A stretch of DNA of 64,000 nt, from the NCBI RefSeq assembly GCF_900116415.1, contig NZ_FPAP01000001.1, positions 1,054,001 through 1,118,000 on the forward strand. The letters are read 5' to 3'. The stretch comes from Chryseobacterium formosense. Lineage in GTDB: Bacteria > Bacteroidota > Bacteroidia > Flavobacteriales > Weeksellaceae. The position numbers were made by a program, and so were the translations under genes. Below are positions 52,737 through 61,065 of this stretch, one piece after another (position 1 is the stretch's first letter; each line of letters starts with the position of its first letter). The notes beneath the pieces were generated by a model that saw only the letters and a list, made by a program, of their open reading frames with translations, did not search any database and was not told the DNA's origin.

Positions 52737-53360
52737 ATGAAAACTGATTTTATCATAGATTTGCTTCATCATGTAAAAGAGTTTGAAAATTCTTCTGCCT
52801 GCAAACCCAACTGCAGCGTGGAAGATTTCAGGATGTGGATGAATGAAAAGAAATATACCGAGGAAAGCCCGACCAAGCTTTTTAAAAACGAAAATCATCA
52901 GGTTTCATTTACAGAAAATGAGATTTGTAAACAGGTCCTATTGCTTGGGCGTTATTCTAAACTGTTAATCCGAAAAGGTTTAAGTGATTTTCCCGAATTA
53001 GCCAACGAAGAATTTACGTATTTATACCGTCTTAAAGATGAACCTTTTTTAAGCAAAATTCAGCTTATCGAAAAAAACGGTCACGAAAAACAGACGGGAA
53101 CTCAAATCATCAAAAGACTTCTTGAAGCAGGACTTGTAGAGGAGAAAAATGATGAAAGCGATAAGCGAAGCAAACGCTTAAATCTTACAGAACTTGGCGA
53201 AAAAAAGTTTCATGAGTCTGTAAAAAAAGTAAATCAAGCTTCACTCATACTTTCAGGAAGTTTAACTGATGATGAAAAAAAAGAATTTCTTTCACTCCTG
53301 AAAAAACTTAATGAGTTTCATGCATCGGTTTATGCAAATCATAAAAGTTATTCGAATTAA
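52737..53360 (+). CDS. MarR-family transcriptional regulator
   Basis: The protein has 207 residues from ATG 52737. A winged-helix core lies at about residues 95-165. The recognition and wing part is EKQTGTQIIKRLLEAGLVEEK then DKRSKRLNLTELG, as in MarR proteins. The N-terminal 60 residues contain Cys in ACKPNCS and may sense redox state. It is the last gene of the photolyase module. It might regulate its own gene or the module. Confidence 0.85.
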   Translation: MKTDFIIDLLHHVKEFENSSACKPNCSVEDFRMWMNEKKYTEESPTKLFKNENHQVSFTENEICKQVLLLGRYSKLLIRKGLSDFPELANEEFTYLYRLKDEPFLSKIQLIEKNGHEKQTGTQIIKRLLEAGLVEEKNDESDKRSKRLNLTELGEKKFHESVKKVNQASLILSGSLTDDEKKEFLSLLKKLNEFHASVYANHKSYSN

Positions 53361-53651
53361 AAATAGAAAAATACTTGATTCGCTTCTGAACGGTTAGTTA
53401 ATAAAGTCATTTGTTTTGTCATTTGTACACATAGGGCGCGAGTAGAGAAAGATTACTACAAGTTCGTAATGCACATTGTTTTTCGAAATGTTCAGAAGAA
53501 ACGTCTTTTTGCTATTGTAAGCCGTCAATAAATATCGTTAAGTCTACTGTTTTATTTCATCTGCATTACCTGTTTGAGACAACGGCAGGTTATTATGATC
53601 ACTATTGAATGATATTTCTCCCAGATAAATTTTTAATTCACTACAATGTCA
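53361..53651. other. Non-coding stretch after the MarR gene
   Basis: About 290 nt without a convincing frame. It holds a close direct repeat GTCATTTG (around 53407 and 53417) and a weak dyad CCTG/CAGG near 53570-53590. No terminator was identified for the MarR gene. Confidence 0.45.
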
Positions 53652-53659
53652 TATATTTG
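53652..53659 (+). promoter_or_regulatory. -7 box of a leader transcript
   Basis: TATATTTG fits TAnnTTTG. Transcription would start near 53664, at the beginning of a hairpin with arms GAGATAAC (53663-53670) and GTTATCTC (53691-53698). Confidence 0.55.
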
Positions 53660-53727
53660 CAGGAGATAACTTTTTTTGTATAAATAATATGTTATCTCTA
53701 AAAACTAAAACTTAAAAACTAATTAAC

Positions 53728-53805
53728 ATGAAAAACAACAGAAAAACCTGCGTTATTCTTAACACGGTAAATTACTCCAACAATTCAGGAATTATAACCA
53801 AATAA
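53728..53805 (+). CDS. Possible 25-residue leader peptide
   Basis: A short frame, MKNNRKTCVILNTVNYSNNSG and on to ITTK-like codons, begins 64 nt after the predicted start of transcription. Its stop is followed at once by the dyad TATCTCT-N9-AGAGATA (53807-53829), and later by GTAATCTA-N6-TAGATTAC (53904-53925). It is asparagine-rich. It could be an attenuator peptide or a decoy frame. Coding is unproven and no family is known to me. Confidence 0.35.
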   Translation: MKNNRKTCVILNTVNYSNNSGIITK

Positions 53806-54071
53806 TTATCTCTATACTTTCAAGAGATATCGTGTTCTCAAAATTTTGTACTAATTCTGCAAATATATTACTTAGCATCGCTTGTTACTAAAAAGCAGTC
53901 TAAGTAATCTAGCGATATAGATTACGGTTACAATATAAAATCTACAAAAAAGTTAGGTTAATTATTTTTATACAAGTGAGTTTGATCAATCCAAAAATTA
54001 TTTTTACTGACATTTATATAAACGAAGCGGAACCGAAAAGCTTACGAGTAGGGAAATTTTATAAATTAAAT

Positions 54072-56822
54072 ATGAGAAAATTTTTTTTATTTTTTGTTTT
54101 TATCAGCTTAAATTCCTTTGCCCAGTGTTGGCAAAGCCTTGCAATAGGAAGCCAGCACTCAATCGCTATTAAAACGGATGGATCACTGTGGACATGGGGA
54201 ATCAATAATTCCGGACAATTGGGTACCGGATCAAATATGACCAAAAGTTCCCCCACTCGTATAGGATCATCCACGGATTGGAAAATTGTTAGTGCTGGTT
54301 ATAATCAGTCTTTTGCTATCAAAACGAACGGAACATTATGGGCTTGGGGAGGTAATAGCTACGGACAATTGGGTGATGGTTCTACATCTTTTAGAAACAT
54401 CCCTACACAAATAGGTACTGCTACAAATTGGAGTACCATTAGCGCTGGAGATGATTTTACAATTGGTTTGAAAACCGATGGCACACTTTGGACATGGGGA
54501 CGCAATGATTCAAGACAGTTAGGAGACGGCACAAATATTTCAAAAAATATTCCGACTCAAATTGGCACTGATACAAATTGGAAAGCAGTCGATGTGGGAA
54601 ATAAATATTCGTTAGCAATCAAGACAGATGGAACACTTTGGGCATGGGGCTCTAACACATTCGGACAAATTGGTGATGGGACTACCGTAGTAAAAATGAT
54701 TCCGACACAAGTTGGAAACGACACAAATTGGAAAACAGCAATTGCATCTGATAATCATTCTATGGGAATAAGGACAGACGGAACATTATGGACATGGGGA
54801 TACAATACCTATGGGCAATTGGGAGATGGTACTACAATTAAAAAAAACATTCCTGTTCAAATAGGAACAGCAAGCGACTGGCTTAATGCAGCTTCGAAAA
54901 ATGCTGCTACTTATGCAACAAAAACTGATGGAACCCTTTGGTCTTGGGGATACAATTATTACGGACAGTTGGGAAATGGTAGCAGCGGTCAGACAAATGG
55001 TGGTACATCACCTTCACAGGTTGGTTTTTCTTCGGACAATTTAAATATTTATGCAGGTGAAAATTATGCTCTTGTCGAAACTATTGACGGTAATTTAAAA
55101 TCTTGTGGACAAAATAACTACGGGCAGCTTGGTGATGGCACTACTATTAGTAAGAACACTTTTATATCAATTTTCTGCCCCGAAGTCTGTATTGCCCCTA
55201 CTCAGCTTGCCACTTCTAATATTACCGCAGTTTCAGCTACGATTTACTGGACCGCTGCAAGCCAGAACCCTTCTAAAGGTTATCGATACCTCTACAGCAC
55301 TAATCCTACGATGGGTGGAAATAGTGGAGCTACCATTTCCAACACAGTAAATTTGACAAATTTGCTACCGAACACTACCTATTATTGGTGGGTTGCTCCT
55401 GATTGCGGATTCAGCCAGGTAGTCTGGTTGTCTGGAGGTTCATTTACTACACTTTCTTCAACCGAAGCAAGCTGCTGGCAAAGTGCCAGTGCAGGGGCTT
55501 ATTATTCGTTAGGACTAAAAAATGATGGCACATTATGGGCGTGGGGAGACAATTATGATGGCTCGTTGGGAGACGGTACATTCGTTGACAGATACACGCC
55601 CACAAAAATAGGAAATTCAGCCAATTGGACAAAAATATGCGCCGGGCTAACTCATGCTGCGGGAATAAAAACAGATGGAACATTATGGACATGGGGGTAT
55701 AACTATGACGGACAACTTGGCGATGGTACAACAATTAAAAGGAATACTCCGGCACAAATAGGTTCCGACACAGACTGGATTAAAATAGCGGGAGGTGATG
55801 CGCACACTGTTGCGATAAAAATAGACGGAACACTTTGGGCTTGGGGTGATAATGCTAAAGGCCAGTTAGGAGATGGTACAAACGTGAACAAAAGCGTTCC
55901 CATACAAATAGGAACTGCAACAGACTGGAAAAGTGTAGCATCCAAAGGTAATCACACGCTAGCCATTAAAACTGATGGAACATTGTGGGGTTGGGGTGAT
56001 AATACTTATGGGCAGCTTGGCAATAGTACGTTAACAGCAAGCAATGTACCTCTTCAACTGGGCACAGCTACAAATTGGTTAGCTGCTGAAGGAGCAAGAT
56101 CAAGCTCAATCGGAATTAAGACAGACGGAACACTCTGGACATGGGGTGATAACCGTTGGGGACAATTGGGAGATGGAACCCTAATTTCAAAGATTGTTCC
56201 TACACAGGTAGGAACAGAAACAGACTGGCAAAATTTCAGTATTGGTTTCAACAGCTCCACGATTGCTATAAAAACAGATGGAACGCTTTGGACTTGGGGA
56301 TATAACGTATTGGGTCAGTTGGGAGATGGGACGCAAATACATCGTTCTATACCCACTTTGATGTCTGCGTCTACCGATTGGCAAACTGTTGCGGCAGGAG
56401 CTCAGAACACACTCGCAATAAATTCGAGTGGACTTCTAGCAATTTCTGGGGATAATGGTCATGGTCAAATAGGTGACGGTACGATTATTCAAAAGAAAAT
56501 TTTCACTCCTGTAAAATGTTCTGCAAACACAATGGTTAACAACAAAATTTCATCAAACAAGATTCCAGCAGTCGATAATCCATCAGTAAAAGATTTTCGA
56601 CTAAAAGTTTATCCAAATCCTGTTTGCAACGAATTAAGGATATCGTCTGAGAGAAAAATTTCATCGGTAAATGTTTATAATATGGCAGGATATCAAGTTT
56701 TGAGTAAAATCGTAAATGATAATAATACAACACTGGATTTTTCAACTTTGCTACCAGGCGTCTATCAACTTAAGATTAACGATGGTGAAGCTGTAAAAAT
56801 GGTGAGAGTTGTAAAACGCTAA
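54072..56822 (+). CDS. T9SS-secreted protein with two RCC1-like propellers and a fibronectin III domain
   Basis: The protein has 916 residues from ATG 54072, where MRKFFLFFVFISLNSFAQ is a proper signal peptide (an upstream frame to 53976 would hide it). Seven RCC1 repeats of about 50 residues with the core TDGTLWTWG-x2-GQLGDGT form propeller one. A FnIII-like domain follows, starting near CIAPTQLATSNITAVSATIYW. Seven more repeats form propeller two. The last 75 residues form a type IX sorting tail (VYPNPVCNEL). It is probably displayed on the cell surface. RCC1 repeats bind proteins or other ligands, and the target is not inferable. It lies between integrase and tra genes, so it is likely element cargo. 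Confidence 0.88.
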   Translation: MRKFFLFFVFISLNSFAQCWQSLAIGSQHSIAIKTDGSLWTWGINNSGQLGTGSNMTKSSPTRIGSSTDWKIVSAGYNQSFAIKTNGTLWAWGGNSYGQLGDGSTSFRNIPTQIGTATNWSTISAGDDFTIGLKTDGTLWTWGRNDSRQLGDGTNISKNIPTQIGTDTNWKAVDVGNKYSLAIKTDGTLWAWGSNTFGQIGDGTTVVKMIPTQVGNDTNWKTAIASDNHSMGIRTDGTLWTWGYNTYGQLGDGTTIKKNIPVQIGTASDWLNAASKNAATYATKTDGTLWSWGYNYYGQLGNGSSGQTNGGTSPSQVGFSSDNLNIYAGENYALVETIDGNLKSCGQNNYGQLGDGTTISKNTFISIFCPEVCIAPTQLATSNITAVSATIYWTAASQNPSKGYRYLYSTNPTMGGNSGATISNTVNLTNLLPNTTYYWWVAPDCGFSQVVWLSGGSFTTLSSTEASCWQSASAGAYYSLGLKNDGTLWAWGDNYDGSLGDGTFVDRYTPTKIGNSANWTKICAGLTHAAGIKTDGTLWTWGYNYDGQLGDGTTIKRNTPAQIGSDTDWIKIAGGDAHTVAIKIDGTLWAWGDNAKGQLGDGTNVNKSVPIQIGTATDWKSVASKGNHTLAIKTDGTLWGWGDNTYGQLGNSTLTASNVPLQLGTATNWLAAEGARSSSIGIKTDGTLWTWGDNRWGQLGDGTLISKIVPTQVGTETDWQNFSIGFNSSTIAIKTDGTLWTWGYNVLGQLGDGTQIHRSIPTLMSASTDWQTVAAGAQNTLAINSSGLLAISGDNGHGQIGDGTIIQKKIFTPVKCSANTMVNNKISSNKIPAVDNPSVKDFRLKVYPNPVCNELRISSERKISSVNVYNMAGYQVLSKIVNDNNTTLDFSTLLPGVYQLKINDGEAVKMVRVVKR

Positions 56823-56894
56823 AATTTGTGTATAAATGTGTAATAACGAATTAATTTCTAAATAAAATTAATCATTATATAAACCTTTTATTAG

Positions 56895-56933
56895 AACAGC
56901 ATCACATATATAATTATGTGATGCTGTTTTTGT
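56895..56933 (+). terminator. Intrinsic terminator of the RCC1 gene
   Basis: AACAGCATCACATA (56895-56908) and its exact reverse complement (56915-56928) with a 6-nt loop, then TTTTTGT. Confidence 0.88.
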
Positions 56934-56941
56934 ATAATTAA

Positions 56942-56991
56942 AATTATCTCAGTCTTACAACTTCATTAATTTATTAGAGATTGAGATAATT
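56942..56991. repeat. Inverted repeat
   Basis: AATTATCTCA (56942-56951) and TGAGATAATT (56982-56991) are perfect 10-nt arms with a 30-nt spacer, just after the RCC1 terminator. Function unknown. Confidence 0.45.
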
Positions 56992-57025
56992 CGATAAACT
57001 ATCAGTGACAATCTTAATTTAGCAT

Positions 57026-57160
57026 TTAAAAATATACTGAAATTGACCAAGCATCAAAAAATAATTGACTGATGATCTTTATCCTCAGTACATCTGGATT
57101 GTCTTTTTCAGAGTTTTTCGTCTTTTCAAGATACTCCTGCTGCCACACTAAGCGGAACAT
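57026..57160 (-). CDS. Small 44-residue frame, possible gene remnant
   Basis: Reading from ATG 57160 gives MFRLVWQQEYLEKTKN followed by charged helix-like sequence ending SVYF. Amino-acid content looks like real protein rather than random frame, perhaps the C-terminal piece of a larger element gene. No family recognised. It lies in the otherwise empty gap 56992-57267. Confidence 0.3.
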   Translation of the reverse strand: MFRLVWQQEYLEKTKNSEKDNPDVLRIKIISQLFFDAWSISVYF

Positions 57161-57267
57161 CAATGGTATTCATTACTATAAATTAAAGAGTCGAAAGATT
57201 TAGCTAAATTTATCGACAAGGTCATCTGCTTATTTAGTAGAGATATTATCATCTTCATACTAAAGAC

Positions 57268-57948
57268 TCAATTACTTTTTCTGGTTCTTATAAAATGATT
57301 ATACTTGAATAGTTCCCTGGCTTGATCATCCCAGCTTTTCCTGGGCAGAAGTTGTAGAGTTACAAAAATGTCAGTGTTTTTATTATAAGAGTCCATGCGT
57401 TCCAATCTTCCGCTATAATCATTTTCGATATGCTTATAAAAAGAGTACGGTAAAATAGTATCGGTTGGATACACATAAAATCGAGTGTAGTTCCAGGGAG
57501 AGTTTATCTCAAATCGCTTATATTTTTTATTGAATAATACTGTATCAGACAAATTCTTTCTGTTTCTATAGTTGAGAACATGCTCTTTTGAAAATACTGC
57601 ACCCTCTTTTTTGTCCCAAATCGATAATGGTTTATGTTTCTGAGAAACTTCTGAAAATATTGTGTTATTCTCTGACGGATCCAGTTGAAAATACAATGAA
57701 TCTTTTATGTAGTAAACTTTTTTGGTGATTTCCGGAAATCTAGTATTCGGAACCAATTCTATTAACTGATTTTGGGAGTAGTTCATTTTCGACAAATGAA
57801 AGCTTTCCATTTGATCCAAGCCTTGGGAAGCATCAAAATAAACATTGGAAATGATATCAATACCTCCGCTTTCAGAAACGATTTCCTTACGACAAGAACT
57901 AAATGTAAAAAAGAATGCATATAATAGAAATATTAACTTTATTTTCAT
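57268..57948 (-). CDS. Lipoprotein of unknown function (element-borne)
   Basis: The protein has 226 residues from ATG 57948 (MKIKLIFLLYAFFFTFSSC), with lipobox Cys19. The longer frame from 58017 would hide the signal. The body is mixed beta/charged (LIELVPNTRFPEITKKVYYI, RFYVYPTDTILPYSFYKH) with an Arg/Lys-rich end. Family not recognised. It is last in a minus-strand set with conjugation genes but preceded by a terminator that ends 12 nt before its start codon. Confidence 0.68.
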   Translation of the reverse strand: MKIKLIFLLYAFFFTFSSCRKEIVSESGGIDIISNVYFDASQGLDQMESFHLSKMNYSQNQLIELVPNTRFPEITKKVYYIKDSLYFQLDPSENNTIFSEVSQKHKPLSIWDKKEGAVFSKEHVLNYRNRKNLSDTVLFNKKYKRFEINSPWNYTRFYVYPTDTILPYSFYKHIENDYSGRLERMDSYNKNTDIFVTLQLLPRKSWDDQARELFKYNHFIRTRKSN

Positions 57949-57960
57949 TTTAAGTTGTTT

Positions 57961-57993
57961 ATAAAAAAGCGGCAAATCTAATAGACCTACCGC
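57961..57993 (-). terminator. Intrinsic terminator before the element lipoprotein gene
   Basis: On the minus strand GCGGTAGGTCTA and TAGATTTGCCGC pair over 12 positions with three G-U pairs and run into TTTTTT. It follows the DUF3945-like gene and lies just upstream of the lipoprotein start. Confidence 0.75.
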
Positions 57994-58022
57994 CTCCGAT
58001 GGTATTATGGTAAGCAAAATAT

Positions 58023-59447
58023 TTATCTTTTGATACTTTGTTCTCTAACATTGTCTCCATAGTGATTGTTGTTTTGTTCTAAGCCGCCTACAGGTTTGTT
58101 GGTATTAAGCCTGTTCATATCGTTGTCATAAAGTTTAAGATTTCGATTTTGCGGATCCAGAACTGCTTTTCCCTCTACAACCCGATCATTCTCTTTAAAT
58201 TTTACTTTTAATATATTTCCTTTTTCTAAGGATTTTATAGCGCTTTCTTTCCACTCAGGTTGGTCAAAAACGAGATTAGATTTTTCGACTATTCTAGCTG
58301 TATCCACACCATATTTTTTATAGAAATTCTGAAAGTAATAATTTCCTTTTTCGGTTTTTGGTTCGTTGAAATTAAATTGAACAAATGCTGGTTCTACTTG
58401 TTGGCTCTTTGGATTGAGAAATTCTATTTTTACACTACGTCCCTCCAATAAATTAATTGCTTCTTTCGCAGTAAAGGTGTTATCCTTATTGACGGGAAAA
58501 TTATGCGAGATCTCCTCATTTTTGTCATTGGTCATCTTCGCATGGTAAGAATTGAGAAAAATTCCTCCACGATCTGTTTTATTGAATTTTAATACAAAAT
58601 CAACCTTATTTTCGGGCAGGGTTTTATCGGAAGTGGTCTTAATTTCAAACTCTTGCTTTTTTGAATTGATACCTATTTCCAAATTTTTGTGTAGTTTTTT
58701 ATCTTCTCCAAATCCAAGATATTTCAGTTGGTCTTTTAGGTATTTAACCTGATCAAATTCTTTTTTTGTGTCCATAATGTTTGGGTTTTGATTGTTATAT
58801 TTTATATTATTAACTGTTATAATTTTATTAGCTGGTAAACTATCTTCATGTATAAAAGTTTTGAAAATTTCACCATTTGCTAATTCTTTATTTAAGCTTA
58901 TATAATTGAGTAAATCATTTTTTTCATCCTCAGAAAGCTTTGGAGACAGATTATTTTCAGCAGCTTTTACTTTTAAGTCCAATTCAGCATAGGTTTTAAA
59001 TTCATTCAAACTTTTAGGTTGTTCAAAAAAATCTTTCATATTTGTCCAGCGATTGTGTAAAGTCGGGAGCTTATATTCCTGTGTTTGTAGATCATAGTTA
59101 TAGTAATAATTACCATTCGGGCTTTTTAGGGAACCACTCCCATCATCATAATCGTACCAACACCAACCTTTTGGAAGGCCTAATGCAGAAACATGGTTTT
59201 CTTTCAAATATTCTTCTGGAAAAAATTCATGAATTCTGTCATTAACAGAAAAATCACAGCCCTCAATATCTTTACTTTCACGATATTTATAGATTTGCAT
59301 AAATCTTTTCTCCTGATTCGAAAATTTTCTTTCTGAATCTTTAAAAAATAATTCAGGAGTATTATATCTGATTTCATTTTCAAAATCCTTGTATGCTTTG
59401 GTTTTTGGAGTAATCACTCTGTCAAACCATGATAATTTATTCTCCAT
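58023..59447 (-). CDS. DUF3945/DUF4099-like protein of Bacteroidota conjugative elements
   Basis: The protein has 474 residues, hydrophilic, no signal peptide. The N-terminal half (YDYDDGSGSLKSPNGNYYYNYDLQ) is not recognised. The C-terminal half resembles the DUF3945-type repeat common in Flavobacteriia integrative elements: KYLKDQLKYLGFGEDKKLH, DRGGIFLNSYHA, FTAKEAINLLEGR, KFKENDRVVEGKAVLDPQ and NRLNTNKP. Function is unknown, and family members occur next to relaxase or topoisomerase genes. It is 32 nt after the next upstream gene, so co-transcribed. Confidence 0.65.
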   Translation of the reverse strand: MENKLSWFDRVITPKTKAYKDFENEIRYNTPELFFKDSERKFSNQEKRFMQIYKYRESKDIEGCDFSVNDRIHEFFPEEYLKENHVSALGLPKGWCWYDYDDGSGSLKSPNGNYYYNYDLQTQEYKLPTLHNRWTNMKDFFEQPKSLNEFKTYAELDLKVKAAENNLSPKLSEDEKNDLLNYISLNKELANGEIFKTFIHEDSLPANKIITVNNIKYNNQNPNIMDTKKEFDQVKYLKDQLKYLGFGEDKKLHKNLEIGINSKKQEFEIKTTSDKTLPENKVDFVLKFNKTDRGGIFLNSYHAKMTNDKNEEISHNFPVNKDNTFTAKEAINLLEGRSVKIEFLNPKSQQVEPAFVQFNFNEPKTEKGNYYFQNFYKKYGVDTARIVEKSNLVFDQPEWKESAIKSLEKGNILKVKFKENDRVVEGKAVLDPQNRNLKLYDNDMNRLNTNKPVGGLEQNNNHYGDNVREQSIKR

Positions 59448-59479
59448 TATTTTAAGTTTTTTTTTTTTGGAGGTGGGAA

Positions 59480-60226
59480 CTATCTTCTGAATCCTCTCCT
59501 AATCTCCATATCCTCGGATTCTCCTTCTTGCTTCTCCCTGTTTCTGTTAGCATCTTCATACATATCCCTATCATTTACATTCAATTGAATTTGCGAATCA
59601 ACTCCTTCTGTAAGTTGGTTTTCTCTTGCAGCAATGTTACTTAAAGTAGAAATCTCTCTGGAAACAATATTCATATCATTTACAATTTCTTTTGCTATTT
59701 CAGGATACTGATCGATTTTATCTTGTAAATAACTTTTAAGTTTTAGAAGTTCGTTTTTATATCGGCTGAGTTCGTCAGGATCTTTTTTATCTGCAATGAT
59801 TGCGGTAAGCTCATTTGCATTTTTAATAAAATCGAACTCTACTGTTTTTCCTGTTTCATTATCGTATACAAAACCTTTTTTTTCAAGTGAAGTCAATTTA
59901 TTCGCAAGCTCTTTAATATCTGAATACTGAATTTTTTCCTTGCTGTTGTCCAGAATTTGAGATAGGTTTCGATCCCGTTCAAGAAAGATAATCTTCAGTT
60001 GAGTATTATCTTCTGTGAGTTGAAAAGTTGCCCTGTTTTTATCGTTGTCAGCAACTATGGTATATCCCTGAAGAAATTTCTGAATGTCATCTTCGCTCAG
60101 TTTTCTGGAAAACGTATGGTCATCGTTAATAATTCCAAAATTTTTAAGTTGCTCAGTCGGTAAATTGTGGTTTTGCATAATATTTTTAAGTTTAATAGTG
60201 GCGGTATAAAGATCTTCCAGTTTCAT
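59480..60226 (-). CDS. Cytosolic coiled-coil hypothetical protein of the element
   Basis: The protein has 248 residues from ATG 60226 (four codons inside the longer frame). It is charged and helical, with DDIQKFLQGYTIVADNDKNRATF resembling small beta pieces of element-borne proteins, and a C-terminal coiled coil ending in an acidic and arginine region (GESEDMEIRRGFRR). Family not recognised. Its 5' end overlaps the peptidase gene by 35 nt, so translation is coupled with it. Confidence 0.65.
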   Translation of the reverse strand: MKLEDLYTATIKLKNIMQNHNLPTEQLKNFGIINDDHTFSRKLSEDDIQKFLQGYTIVADNDKNRATFQLTEDNTQLKIIFLERDRNLSQILDNSKEKIQYSDIKELANKLTSLEKKGFVYDNETGKTVEFDFIKNANELTAIIADKKDPDELSRYKNELLKLKSYLQDKIDQYPEIAKEIVNDMNIVSREISTLSNIAARENQLTEGVDSQIQLNVNDRDMYEDANRNREKQEGESEDMEIRRGFRR

Positions 60227-61061
60227 AATAGTTGGCAATTAGATTATTGGTTTTAATTAGATCGTTCAGAAATCGGATTGGATTGATGAATTTTCCATTT
60301 TCTGTCACTGAAAAATGAAGATGCGGACCTGTCGAATTTCCGGAATTCCCACTTTTTGCGACAATATATCCGACTTTTACAAATTCTCCCTCTTTGTAAT
60401 AGATCTCTGAAAGGTGTAAATATGAGGTTACAAATGAATCCGAATGTCTGATTTTAAGATAATTCCCTCCTCCTGCGGAATCCCAACCCGATGCAATGAC
60501 AGTCCCGTCTAAAACAGCATAGACATTTTCATAGTTAGCTTTTAAATCTGTTCCATTATGCATCCTTGTAGCTCCGAAAATAGGATGAACTCTCCGCCCA
60601 AAAGGAGACGTGACCATTAACCTATTGTTGAGCGGCATACTTATTCTTGATGTATACTTCTCCTCACTAATGAAATCAAAATCTTTAACAGGTTTTCTTT
60701 TACTCTTATCATCCTCTGTTGATATTTTCTTCGTATTGTTTTGAAAAATTGAGTCTATACTGATTTTTGAATTAGCCTTAATTTCCGCAGTTTTTGATAG
60801 GTCATATCGAAGAATCAACGACTTTAAAGAATCAATCTCTTTTTTAAGATCGTTTTTATTGGGAGCATTGAAAAGTTTATTAATAATTAATAGTGTCTTT
60901 TTTTCTTTCTTAAATGCTGACTCATCTTGAAAACTTTTTTGTTCATTAAAAACTTCGTTGGAAGTAATTTTTTTAGGCGTGAGTGTATTAAACTGCGCGA
61001 AAAACAACGAGTAGCTTCCTAAGATCAGAACTGTTATTATATATTTTACTTTCGTTTCCAT
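60192..61061 (-). CDS. M23-family peptidoglycan endopeptidase
   Basis: The protein has 289 residues. A signal or anchor segment is followed by a coiled region (50-110) and a LytM/M23 domain from about 150. Zinc ligands are His168 and Asp172 (MHNGTDL) and His249 in PHLHFSV, with His247 next to it. These enzymes cut peptide cross-links in peptidoglycan. Encoded with TraG-like and TraN-like genes, it probably opens the wall for the transfer apparatus. Four nt separate it from the upstream gene. Confidence 0.9.
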   Translation of the reverse strand: METKVKYIITVLILGSYSLFFAQFNTLTPKKITSNEVFNEQKSFQDESAFKKEKKTLLIINKLFNAPNKNDLKKEIDSLKSLILRYDLSKTAEIKANSKISIDSIFQNNTKKISTEDDKSKRKPVKDFDFISEEKYTSRISMPLNNRLMVTSPFGRRVHPIFGATRMHNGTDLKANYENVYAVLDGTVIASGWDSAGGGNYLKIRHSDSFVTSYLHLSEIYYKEGEFVKVGYIVAKSGNSGNSTGPHLHFSVTENGKFINPIRFLNDLIKTNNLIANYYETGRSLYRHY

Positions 61062-61065
61062 CGTA

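Noticed and set aside
55447-56384. Several minus-strand frames of 65-95 codons opposite the RCC1 gene
   Set aside because: They are mirror products of the repeated coding sequence, have no start signals, and recur at the same phase in each repeat.
54072-56822. Regularly spaced repeats that might be a CRISPR or satellite array
   Set aside because: The spacing of about 150 nt follows the RCC1 protein repeats in one long reading frame, and the copies vary mostly at codon third positions. They code for propeller blades.
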